Source of the DNA: an uncultured Clostridium sp.
GTDB taxonomy: Bacteria; Bacillota; Clostridia; TANB77; CAG-508
DNA length: 7,164 nt
Reading direction: 5' to 3'
NCBI GenBank assembly: GCA_946008205.1
Contig: CAMGAZ010000069.1
Span: 1 to 7,164, forward strand
Below, in pieces: positions 1-7,113 of the stretch. The notes under the pieces were generated by a model. It worked only from the letters and a program-made list of their open reading frames with translations, made no database searches and was not told the DNA's origin. Numbering within the stretch: the first letter of the stretch is position 1; every line of letters begins with the position of its first letter. The translations under genes were made by a program, and so were the position numbers.

Positions 1-1
1 T

Positions 2-1270
2 TTCTTCACTTTTTATGTTAAAACTGTGTATTAGTTCTAACATTCCTAGTGATAAGAAAGCCATTGTTCTTCCAACTTCGACTGAGTATAGTTTGTTTCC
101 AATACTAAAAGCTAGCAAAGTAAACATTCCAAGCATACACCCTTCTATTATAATTTTCCACCATAAGCCATCTGAAAATAGACTTTTTTTAGGACTTCTC
201 GGTAGCCTATTCATTATGTTTTCCTCTTCTTTTTCAAGTCCTAATGCTATTGCTGGAAGAGAGTCTGTTACTAAATTAATCCATAGTAATTGTATTGCAA
301 GCAATGGAGATTTTATTCCTAATATAAGTCCCACAAATATTGTTACTATTTCCCCAATATTTGTCGCTATTAAGAAGTGAACCGCTTTTTTTATATTATC
401 ATATATGTTTCTTCCTTGCTTAACCGCTTCAACTATAGTAACAAAATTATCATCTGTTAAAATCATATCTGATGCATTTTTTGCTACATCAGTTCCACCT
501 TTTCCCATTGCAATTCCTATATCTGCATTCTTTAAGGCTGGTGCATCATTTACTCCATCTCCTGTCATTGCTACAACTGCTCCTGTACTTTGAAAAGCTT
601 TTACTATTCTTACTTTATGCTCTGGAGATACTCTGGCAAATACAGAATAGTTCATTATATTTCTCTCTAACTCATGTTGGCTCATTTTTTCTAAGTTTGC
701 TCCATCTATTGCAAAATCTCCTCTTTTTAATATTCCAAGTTCTTTTGCTATGGCTTTAGCTGTTTGCAAGTGGTCACCAGTTATCATTACTGTTTTTATA
801 CCTGCTCTTCTACAAGTTCTTACAGCCTCTTTTACTCCCTCCCTTGGTGGATCAATCATTCCAATCAATCCACAAAAAATCAAATCATTCTCTATTATGT
901 CTGAATTTACTGTTGCAGGTAGCCTATCAACATCTTTATACGCTACTGCAATAACTCTTAGTGCTCCTTCTGCCATTTGGTTATTCTGTTCTTGAATGTT
1001 TTCTTTCTTGCTAAATATCGGTCTTATATCACCATTTTGATAATATTTTGTACATCTTTTTATTAACATATCTGGTGCACCTTTTGTAATTATTCTATAC
1101 TTGTTTCCCAATTTATGTATTGTAGTCATCATTTTTCTTTTAGAATCAAATGGAATATCATTCACTCTTTGCATTTGCTCATATAAAAATGATTTGCTTA
1201 TTCCAGCCCCCATGGCAGCATTCGATATTGCTATTTCTGTTGGTTCACCGAGTGAATTGTAGTCTTCCTT
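2..1270 (-). CDS. P-type Ca2+-transporting ATPase, C-terminal part (frameshifted, runs off the left edge)
   Basis: I translated this frame by hand; it is open from the codon after TAG 1273-1271 to the window edge, about 423 codons, and continues the pump encoded at 1245-2399. In order it shows GEPTEIAI (about 1244-1221), the nucleotide-binding KGAPD (1084-1070), DPPR (853-842), MITGDH (787-770), the hinge motif TGDGVNDAP (565-539), M5 with ATNIGEIV (about 367-344), M6 with WINLVTDSLP (about 283-254), and an M8-like segment LELIHSFN (about 34-17). The SERCA Ca2+ ligands N768, E771, N796, T799, D800 and E908 all appear to have counterparts. The last 70-90 residues would lie beyond the window. 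The first in-frame ATG is at 1213-1211 but has no special support; translation of this part alone would give a pump lacking its phosphorylation site. The gene is either a recent pseudogene or intact with a sequencing error. Confidence 0.9.
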
Positions 1271-2399
1271 CTATTCTTTGCTCTGCCGTATCAGTACACA
1301 TTGTACCTAATTCTAATATAAATTTTTTATCTTGATTATTAGTTATCCCAAAAGCATTTCTAACTTGAGTTACTGTCATTTTATTTTGGGTTAAAGTTCC
1401 TGTTTTATCAGAACATATTACGCTACTACTTCCTAAAGTTTCAACTGCTGGTAACTTTCTTATTATTGAGTTTTTCTTTGCCATTTTTGTTACTCCTATT
1501 GATAGCATTATTGTTACAATTGCCGGTAATCCCTCGGGTATCGCCGCAACTGCTAGCCCAACCGATGTCATAAACATCTCTACTATTGGTATTTTCTTAA
1601 ATATTCCTATTACAAATATTAAAACGCATATAATTATACACGCAATTGCAAGTGTTTTCCCAACTTCAGCAAGTTTCTTCTGTATTGGAGTTTGTGGTGC
1701 TTCATCTTCTATAATCATTCCTGCAATTTTACCAACTCTTGTATTCATTCCTGTTTCAACTACCACTGCTTCTGCATGTCCATTTACAACAACAGTCGTA
1801 GCAAAAGCCATATTTCTGCAATCTCCTAACGCAGTATTCTCTTTCAAAACAGCATCAGCATCTTTTTGCGTTGGAACAGTTTCTCCTGTCAAAGCTGATT
1901 CTTCTATCTTTAAATTATATGAATCTACTAGCCTGCAATCTGCCGGTACATAATTTCCAGCCTCTAAAATCACAATATCACCTGGAACCACTTTGCTCGA
2001 TTCTATTTCCACAATCTTTCCACTTCTTTTAACTTTTGCATTCGGTGCAGACATCTTCTTAAGCGCCTCTAAAGACTTTTCTGCCTTTTCCTCCTGAACC
2101 AATCCCATAATAGCATTAAATATTACAATAGCAATTATTATAATAGAATCAATGTAATCTGCTTCTCCATTTAACTTAGACACTATCGCAGAAATAATCG
2201 CTGCAATTATTAATGTTATAATCATAAAATCATTAAATTGCTTAATAAATTTTATAAATAATTTTTCCTTCTTCTTCTCTTTTAAATTATTAAGGCCGTA
2301 TTGTTCCAAGCGTTTTTGGGCTTCTTCCTCTGTTAATCCCATTATTTCATTAGTCCTTAGCTCTCTAACAACTTGTCTCAAATCTTTAGTATACCACAT
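1245..2399 (-). CDS. P-type Ca2+-transporting ATPase, N-terminal part (frameshifted gene)
   Basis: This is the N-terminal 384 residues of a P2A-type (SERCA/PMCA-like) cation pump, a membrane protein that uses ATP to export Ca2+. The order is the usual one: N-terminal cation-ATPase domain (about 1-45), membrane helices M1 (about 50-73) and M2 (about 82-103), actuator domain with TGET at 171-174, M3 (about 247-268), M4 with the Ca2+-site motif IPEGLP at 287-292, and the phosphorylation motif DKTGTLTQNK with the phosphorylated Asp at D331. The frame then hits TGA (1247-1245) after residue 384, where relatives continue through the nucleotide-binding domain. The missing remainder is intact in the adjacent frame from about 1270 downward, so this is one gene broken by an indel, not a short protein. 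The ATG start follows AAAGGAGGG with only 3 nt between, and the N-terminus matches the family. The family call is secure; Ca2+ as substrate is inferred from site residues. Confidence 0.93.
   Translation of the reverse strand: MWYTKDLRQVVRELRTNEIMGLTEEEAQKRLEQYGLNNLKEKKKEKLFIKFIKQFNDFMIITLIIAAIISAIVSKLNGEADYIDSIIIIAIVIFNAIMGLVQEEKAEKSLEALKKMSAPNAKVKRSGKIVEIESSKVVPGDIVILEAGNYVPADCRLVDSYNLKIEESALTGETVPTQKDADAVLKENTALGDCRNMAFATTVVVNGHAEAVVVETGMNTRVGKIAGMIIEDEAPQTPIQKKLAEVGKTLAIACIIICVLIFVIGIFKKIPIVEMFMTSVGLAVAAIPEGLPAIVTIMLSIGVTKMAKKNSIIRKLPAVETLGSSSVICSDKTGTLTQNKMTVTQVRNAFGITNNQDKKFILELGTMCTDTAEQRIEGRLQFTR
1248..1270 (-). other. Interval containing the ATPase frameshift
   Basis: The upstream frame is closed by TGA at 1247-1245 and the downstream frame by TAG at 1273-1271, so the switch must fall in this short interval. 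Family resemblance in the downstream frame extends back at least through YNSLGEPTE (about 1259-1236), which places the lesion near its right-hand end. Removing one base from the GG of GAAGGAAGAC (minus strand; the CC at 1267-1268 on the plus strand) would restore a continuous reading through I-E-E-D-Y-N-S-L-G-E. A two-base deletion would explain it equally well. There is no long homopolymer, but the site is a short purine repeat (GAAGGAAG) where slippage is plausible. Confidence 0.85.
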
Positions 2400-2402
2400 A
2401 AA

Positions 2403-2410
2403 CCCTCCTT
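2403..2410 (-). promoter_or_regulatory. Ribosome binding site of the Ca2+-ATPase gene
   Basis: The minus strand reads AAGGAGGG followed by TTT and the ATG at 2399-2397. The match to the anti-Shine-Dalgarno sequence is near perfect, but the spacing to the start codon is short. One base (2411) separates it from a strong palindrome, so a folded leader could limit ribosome access. Confidence 0.8.
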
Positions 2411-2411
2411 T

Positions 2412-2460
2412 GGACCATTGGGACCTGGTCCCAATGGTCCCACCTGTCCCTAATTGGTCC
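2412..2460. repeat. GC-rich palindromic intergenic element, REP-like
   Basis: Positions 2412-2425 (GGACCATTGGGACC) and 2427-2440 (GGTCCCAATGGTCC) are perfect 14-bp inverted copies around a single central base at 2426. On the minus strand the adjoining 2460-2442 (GGACCAATTAGGGACAGGT) is an imperfect direct copy of 2440-2423 (GGACCATTGGGACCAGGT), so the element looks like one degenerate and one perfect unit. It is far more GC-rich than its surroundings and is not followed by a T-run on either strand, so it is not a standard terminator. Its compact GGGACC-type composition resembles dispersed REP/REPIN elements. That it is repeated elsewhere in the genome is inference and cannot be seen here. It lies in the gap between the EAL gene and the Ca2+-ATPase gene. 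Confidence 0.75.
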
Positions 2461-2509
2461 TTTTTCTTTGTTGTTTATAAATAGTATTCTACTTGTCCTT
2501 AATTTATTC

Positions 2510-3286
2510 TTATTTTTTTAAATACTTTTCTTCAAATTCAATTACTGGAATTGGCTTTTCATATATATAACCTTGTATCATGTCACATCCAGCACTTTTT
2601 AAATATTCCACCTGTTCTTTTGTCTCTATTCCTTCAGCAACTACTTTAATGTTTAATTTGTGTGACATATTTATAATTGATTCTATTATTATTTTTCCTC
2701 TTTTGCTTTCTAGTATATCATCAAAAAAACTTTTATCCATTTTTAATATATCGATGTTGATGTTTTTTAACATGCTAAAATATGAATATCCTGTTCCATA
2801 GTCATACATTGATACTCTAAACCCTAACTTATGAACGTTCTTCTCAGCTTCTCTTGCTAATTCAACATTGTTAACTACAGTTGTTTCTGTCATTTCTAGT
2901 TCTATCATGTTTGGTGATATATTATATTGGTTTATATACTTAATTAATGTATCTAAATGATTTTTATCGTATAAATTTTGTCTGGATTCATTCACAGATA
3001 TTGGCACTAGTTTATACTTCTTTTCATTCCAACTCTTCATAATGCTAAAAACTTCTTCTAGAATATAATTATCCAAAATTGTAATTAAGCCATATTTTTC
3101 AAACAATGGAATAAACACATTTGGCATTACAATTTTGTCATTTTTCTTCCACCTTACTAATGCCTCCGCTCCAGCTAATTTTTCTGTTTTAGCATCGAAC
3201 TTGGGCTGTAAATAAATGATAAACTCTTTATTCTCTATCCCACGTTGTAGTCTAGCATTTAATAACTTTCTATATTCTGTATTCAC
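2510..3286 (-). CDS. Stand-alone EAL-domain protein (c-di-GMP phosphodiesterase family, altered active site)
   Basis: This 258-residue protein is a single EAL domain, the fold that hydrolyses or binds cyclic di-GMP; with no signal peptide or membrane helix it should be cytoplasmic. Visible family residues are LQPKFD at 26-31, E41-A-L with R45, N99 in SVNESRQNL, E131 in ELEMTE, K182 in LKMDK, E218 in VVAEGIE and Q238 in IQGY. The loop-6 motif, normally DDFGTGYSS, reads YDYGTGYSY at 161-169: the first Asp, a metal ligand in characterised EAL enzymes, is Tyr, while the second (D162) is kept. Activity may therefore be reduced or lost, leaving a possible c-di-GMP sensor. The N-terminus resembles the linker that usually follows a GGDEF domain, but none is encoded upstream; an in-frame stop lies 13 codons before the start. 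The GTG start is chosen because AGGTGA sits 7 nt upstream. Family call is very secure, enzymatic activity is not. Confidence 0.93.
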   Translation of the reverse strand: MNTEYRKLLNARLQRGIENKEFIIYLQPKFDAKTEKLAGAEALVRWKKNDKIVMPNVFIPLFEKYGLITILDNYILEEVFSIMKSWNEKKYKLVPISVNESRQNLYDKNHLDTLIKYINQYNISPNMIELEMTETTVVNNVELAREAEKNVHKLGFRVSMYDYGTGYSYFSMLKNINIDILKMDKSFFDDILESKRGKIIIESIINMSHKLNIKVVAEGIETKEQVEYLKSAGCDMIQGYIYEKPIPVIEFEEKYLKK

Positions 3287-3293
3287 TGTTAAA

Positions 3294-3299
3294 TCACCT
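3294..3299 (-). promoter_or_regulatory. Ribosome binding site supporting the GTG start of the EAL gene
   Basis: The minus strand reads AGGTGA, then TTTAACA, then GTG at 3286-3284. The 7-nt spacing is typical. No ATG with a comparable site lies nearby upstream in frame, so this site decides the start. Confidence 0.7.
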
Positions 3300-3305
3300 G
3301 TGAAT

Positions 3306-3335
3306 ATTATAAACTTTAATTATTTTTTTATTCAG
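3306..3335 (-). promoter_or_regulatory. Possible promoter of the EAL gene
   Basis: A perfect TATAAT occurs on the minus strand at 3311-3306. The best -35 candidate is a poor CTGAAT at 3335-3330, 18 bp upstream. Initiation about 7 nt below the -10 would put the 5' end almost at the AGGTGA ribosome binding site, giving a very short leader. It is plausible because a terminator lies just upstream and the gene needs its own promoter, but such matches are common by chance in sequence this AT-rich. Confidence 0.3.
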
Positions 3336-3374
3336 CATGCTAAAACGGATATTGCCAAATCTCCAAAAGCCAAA

Positions 3375-3417
3375 CAAAAAGCACCTTGAATTTACTTCTA
3401 AATTCAAAGTGTTTGCC
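3375..3417 (-). terminator. Rho-independent terminator downstream of smc
   Basis: On the minus strand CACTTTGAATTTA (3411-3399) pairs with TAAATTCAAGGTG (3394-3382) across a GAAG loop (3398-3395), forming 13 pairs with one G-T wobble. It is followed at once by CTTTTTG (3381-3375). The flanking A-rich left side (GCAAA) could pair with part of the T-run. It begins about 40 nt after the smc stop codon, so it should end the smc transcript and separate it from the EAL gene. Confidence 0.85.
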
Positions 3418-3453
3418 TAAGTCTCAATTTTAGTATAAAAATATAACATTATT

Positions 3454-6400
3454 TTAAGTTTTCAAATTCATTGATAACAATTTACTAATACCCTTTTCTT
3501 CCATTGTTACTCCATATACAGTGTCTGCTATTTCCATTGTTCCTTTTCTATGTGTTATTACTAAGAATTGAGTATCATTGCTAAATTTCTTTAGATAAAG
3601 TGCATATCTTCCAACATTTACATCGTCTAAAGCCGCTTCTATTTCATCTAGAATACAGAATGGTGCTGGATTTATTTTCAATATTGCAAATAATATAGCT
3701 ATCGCTGTTAATGCCTTTTCGCCACCTGATAGAAGCATCATATTTTGTAGTTTCTTTCCTGGTGGTTGAACTCTAATGTCTATTCCACATTCTAATATAT
3801 TTGCTTCATCTTCTAATATTAGCTCAGCCTTTCCTCCTCCAAACAATTCAATAAATACTTCATTAAAGTTTTTATTTATCTGTTTGAATCTTTCTGCAAA
3901 TTGTTTTTGCATTGTTGTGGTCATATCTGAAATTACATTTCTTAATTTAGTGATAGATTCTTCTAAATCGAATCTCTGCTCATTCATAAAATCGTATCTT
4001 TCTTGCATTTTTTTATAGTCTTCTATTGCATCAATATTGATACTTCCTAAATCAGCGATTTCTCTTCGTAATTCATTAGTCTGCTTTTGGGCTAATTGGA
4101 CATTATCTGGCTTTTTGAATTCTCCTGCATTGTTCGGAGTTAGTTCATACTCTTCCCACAATCTATTGATTAGATCGTCTAAGTCTTGTTCTTGTTTAGA
4201 TTTTTTGCTTTCTACTTTAACAATTTGCTCTTTTAATCCATTTAAAATATTATATTGCTCTTCTATTACAGTTTCTATTTTATCTAACTCTTCGTTTTTC
4301 TCAATTTTTTCTTGTTTTAGAGTTTCTATTTTTTCAGAGCTATTAGATACTTCTGATTTTATATTTTCAATATCTTGTTCAAATCCAGTAATTGCCTCTT
4401 CTGTTTTAATTGTTTCGTGTTTCGTGTTTTCTATTTCTTGTAATTTGCTGGCTATATTCTTATTTGCATTTTGAATATCCTGTTCTATTCTTTCAATCAT
4501 TTCATCTAAAGACGTTTCACTTTCATCAAATGATGATACAGAGATTTTTAAATCTGTAATATCAGTATTCAAATTATCTATATATGTCTGATCATCTTTA
4601 TTAAGTCTTGCAAATTCAGCAATTTCAGCATTTAAATCAGACATTTCTTTTTCTAGATTTTGTATTACTTGATTAACGCCTTCTTTAGAGGTTTCTATAT
4701 TTTTCTTTTCTATATCTATGTCTTCTATCTGTTTCTTTAACTTAGCCATTTTTTCTTCTAGTTTTGTTATTTGACCATCTATCATGTCTAATTCTTGTTT
4801 CTTCGTTGCATATGTTATTTCTATTTCTTGTAGATTCTTTTCTAGTCTTGCTGATTCTTCTATTGTATCAGTAATTTTTGATGAATATTCTTCTTTTTGT
4901 TTTGTTATTTTATCTATTTCAAAATTTATTTCTTTAAGTTTTACCTTTAATTCATCAATTTCTCTATTTCTTCCAAGAATATTTACAGTCTTTTGGGCTA
5001 CTGAACCACCACTAATAGCTCCTGATGGATTTATTACATCTCCATCTAGCGTAACTATTCTAAAAGAATAATTATTGGCCTTTGCTAAAGCTATGGCACT
5101 ATCCATATTCTCTACAATTACAGTCCTTCCAAGTAAGTTTAGTATTATATCTTGATATTTCTTGTCATGCTTTATTAAATCTGATGCAATTCCTACTACT
5201 CCCTCAATATTCTTACTTACTATTCTGTCTAACCTCTTGCCATGAACAGATGAAATTGGTAAAAAGCTTGCTCTTCCTAAATTGTTTTGTCTTAAGTACT
5301 CAATGAGTCTCTTAGCATCACTTTCTGTATTAGTTACGATGTTTTGCATTGCTTGTCCTAGGCACATTTCAATAGCTGTTTCATATTTCTTATCTACAGA
5401 AATTAAGCTTGCTAAAACTCCCTCTACTCCCGAGCTTAATGATGCATTTTGTTCGCAAGCAAGCAATAAAGATTTAACACTCTTAATGTAACCATCTTTA
5501 TCTTTTTCAGTTTCCATCAAGAACTTGCATCTTGACTCTTTCATTCTATAATCTGCCATCAATTTATCTATCTTGTTATCATAATCTTTTATAACTGATA
5601 AAGATTTTTCTTTTTGGTCTCTAATACCTTCTAATGTTTTAATTGCCTTATTTCTAGTGTTATCAATTTCCAAAAATCCTTTTGTTATATCTTGTTTTTT
5701 CAATCTGTTAGCATCTAACTCTGATATTGTAGATTGCAATTCTTGTTTTACATTTTTCTTTGTCTTTTCCAGGTTTTCGTAGTTCGCGTCATATGTATTG
5801 ATTTCTGATAATCGTTCATATCTTGCATCTGTATCAGCTTCAACTTGTTTTTTCTTTCCTTCAATCTCTAGTTCTTTTTCTGATAACTTTGCTGATAATT
5901 TTGCTAGTTCTTCTTCTTTTTCCTTTAATTCATTTTCAAATTTTTCTTTATTCTTAAATAGATTATCCTTCTTTGATAGTTTATTTGCTTTTTCATCATC
6001 AAAGTCGTTAATTCGCTGTTTTAACTCTTCAATTTCATTATTTAGTCTATCTATATTAGCATTATTATTTGATATTCTTTCTTTTGAAATACTAATTTGT
6101 GAATTTAGTTGTTCTATCTTAGCTTTGCTTTCAAAACCAATATTTTGCATATTTTCAATTTCAGTAATAAGCTCATCTATTCTAGATTTTAAAGTATCCT
6201 TATCAGATTGACTATTCTCAAGCTTTTTATTTTCATCGTTTTCTTGTGAGTTGAGAATTTCTAGATCCTTAACAATTTGTTCAAGTTTTCCTTTATATGA
6301 ATTAATGTTATATACAAATAACCCAACTTCTATACTTTTTAGCTCTTCTCTTAAACTTAAGAATTTCTTAGCTTTTTCCGCTTGCATTTTTAAAGGCTCT

Positions 6401-7005
6401 ATTTGTCCTTCTATTTCCGATAAAATATCATTTATACGAAGTAAATTAAGCTTTGTTTGTTCTAACTTTTTCTCAGATTCAATCTTTCTTGTTCTATATT
6501 TTACAATTCCAGCAGCTTCTTCAAATATATGTCTTCTATCATCAGATTTATTGCTTAAAATCTCATCAATTTTTCCTTGTCCTATAATGGAATACCCGTC
6601 TTTTCCAATACCTGTATCCATAAACAATTCTGTAATGTCCTTTAATCTGCATGGAACTTTATTTATGAAATATCCTGTTTCTCCACTTCTATATAACTTT
6701 CTTGTAACTGTAACTTCATTATATTCAATAGGAAGCTTACCATCTGAATTATCTATTACAATAGACGCCTCTGCAAATCCTAAAGATTTTCTATTCTCAG
6801 TGCCTGCAAAAATTACATCTTCAGCTTTTGCTCCTCTTAGAGACTTCATACTTTGTTCTCCAAGAACCCATCTTATACTATCAGAAATATTGCTCTTACC
6901 TGATCCGTTTGGACCGATAACAGCAGTAATTCCTGGTTTAAATTCTAAAACTGTTTTATCTGCAAAAGATTTGAACCCTTGCAATTCTAGTCTTTTTAAA
7001 TACAT
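3454..7005 (-). CDS. smc: Chromosome segregation/condensation protein SMC
   Basis: This encodes a full-length bacterial SMC ATPase (1183 residues; the family is usually about 1150-1200). As a homodimer with ScpA and ScpB it compacts and helps segregate the chromosome. The N-terminal head begins MYLKRLELQGFKSFA, with Walker A GPNGSGKSN at 31-39 and the Q-loop IIGQGKIDEIL at 140-150. A long Glu/Lys-rich coiled coil (about 170-500) leads to the hinge (about 505-675), with the glycine-rich end NPSGAISGGS at 659-668. The returning coiled coil (about 680-1020) is followed by the C-terminal head: ABC signature LSGGEKALTA from 1092, Walker B FCILDEIEAALDD at 1116-1128 with catalytic E1121, and the switch His H1152 in VITHRKGTME. 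All catalytic motifs are intact. The ATG follows GGGAGA by a good spacing. Neither rnc nor ftsY, frequent neighbours of smc in Firmicutes, is seen in the flanks. Confidence 0.98.
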   Translation of the reverse strand: MYLKRLELQGFKSFADKTVLEFKPGITAVIGPNGSGKSNISDSIRWVLGEQSMKSLRGAKAEDVIFAGTENRKSLGFAEASIVIDNSDGKLPIEYNEVTVTRKLYRSGETGYFINKVPCRLKDITELFMDTGIGKDGYSIIGQGKIDEILSNKSDDRRHIFEEAAGIVKYRTRKIESEKKLEQTKLNLLRINDILSEIEGQIEPLKMQAEKAKKFLSLREELKSIEVGLFVYNINSYKGKLEQIVKDLEILNSQENDENKKLENSQSDKDTLKSRIDELITEIENMQNIGFESKAKIEQLNSQISISKERISNNNANIDRLNNEIEELKQRINDFDDEKANKLSKKDNLFKNKEKFENELKEKEEELAKLSAKLSEKELEIEGKKKQVEADTDARYERLSEINTYDANYENLEKTKKNVKQELQSTISELDANRLKKQDITKGFLEIDNTRNKAIKTLEGIRDQKEKSLSVIKDYDNKIDKLMADYRMKESRCKFLMETEKDKDGYIKSVKSLLLACEQNASLSSGVEGVLASLISVDKKYETAIEMCLGQAMQNIVTNTESDAKRLIEYLRQNNLGRASFLPISSVHGKRLDRIVSKNIEGVVGIASDLIKHDKKYQDIILNLLGRTVIVENMDSAIALAKANNYSFRIVTLDGDVINPSGAISGGSVAQKTVNILGRNREIDELKVKLKEINFEIDKITKQKEEYSSKITDTIEESARLEKNLQEIEITYATKKQELDMIDGQITKLEEKMAKLKKQIEDIDIEKKNIETSKEGVNQVIQNLEKEMSDLNAEIAEFARLNKDDQTYIDNLNTDITDLKISVSSFDESETSLDEMIERIEQDIQNANKNIASKLQEIENTKHETIKTEEAITGFEQDIENIKSEVSNSSEKIETLKQEKIEKNEELDKIETVIEEQYNILNGLKEQIVKVESKKSKQEQDLDDLINRLWEEYELTPNNAGEFKKPDNVQLAQKQTNELRREIADLGSINIDAIEDYKKMQERYDFMNEQRFDLEESITKLRNVISDMTTTMQKQFAERFKQINKNFNEVFIELFGGGKAELILEDEANILECGIDIRVQPPGKKLQNMMLLSGGEKALTAIAILFAILKINPAPFCILDEIEAALDDVNVGRYALYLKKFSNDTQFLVITHRKGTMEIADTVYGVTMEEKGISKLLSMNLKT

Positions 7006-7011
7006 CTGTTT

Positions 7012-7018
7012 CTCCCTT
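7012..7018 (-). promoter_or_regulatory. Ribosome binding site of smc
   Basis: The minus strand reads AAGGGAG at 7018-7012, then AAACAG and the ATG at 7005-7003. The spacing is normal and the site fixes the start at the ATG that opens the conserved SMC N-terminus. Confidence 0.75.
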
Positions 7019-7043
7019 GTTTCATTATATTTTACGCTATCAT

Positions 7044-7073
7044 TTTATAATAATTTATCGAAAAATACAACAA
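7044..7073 (-). promoter_or_regulatory. Candidate promoter of smc
   Basis: The minus strand carries TTGTTG (7073-7068) and TATAAA (7049-7044) separated by 18 bp, a fair match to the housekeeping sigma-A consensus. Predicted initiation near 7037 would give a leader of about 30 nt containing the ribosome binding site. A second, perfect TATAAT lies further upstream at 7090-7085 but lacks a recognisable -35. AT-richness makes chance matches likely, so this is a candidate only. Confidence 0.4.
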
Positions 7074-7092
7074 ATACAAGAAAAATTATATC

Positions 7093-7113
7093 TTCATGTT
7101 AAATTTCATGTTA
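7093..7113. repeat. Pair of 9-bp direct repeats upstream of smc
   Basis: TTCATGTTA occurs at 7093-7101 and again at 7105-7113, a 12-bp period, in the leader of smc. The pair lies just upstream of a perfect minus-strand TATAAT at 7090-7085, covering the place where a -35 box would be expected. It could be a regulator-binding site; no known operator is recognised. The rest of 7019-7164 shows no gene. Confidence 0.45.

Noticed and set aside
1245..1250. Programmed +1 frameshift at CGG TGA in the ATPase
   Set aside because: The +1 frame shows family-like residues (YNSLG) upstream of the stop, so the frame change must occur earlier; the site also lacks the CTT TGA arrangement known from prfB.
15..1335. 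Plus-strand open frames opposite the C-terminal ATPase part
   Set aside because: The minus-strand frame here carries an uninterrupted series of P-type ATPase motifs, so these are antisense shadows.
2412..2440. Palindrome considered as a terminator after the EAL gene
   Set aside because: On the minus strand the stem is followed by AAAGGAGGG and on the plus strand by CACCTG; there is no T-run on either side, and the stem abuts the ribosome binding site of the next gene.
3331..3345. Short palindrome AGCATGCT between the EAL gene and the smc terminator
   Set aside because: Only 8 bp, no T-run in the transcribed direction and no second copy nearby; chance is sufficient to explain it.
3776..6211. 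Several plus-strand open frames of 69-145 codons opposite smc
   Set aside because: They mirror the Glu/Lys-rich coiled coil as Ser/Phe/Leu-rich sequence and lack convincing ribosome binding sites; they are shadows of smc.
6251..7102. Long plus-strand open frame (283 codons) opposite the start of smc
   Set aside because: It is wholly antisense to the conserved SMC head domain and leader, has low-complexity Ser/Leu/Phe-rich content typical of the complement of AT-rich coding sequence, and resembles no protein family.
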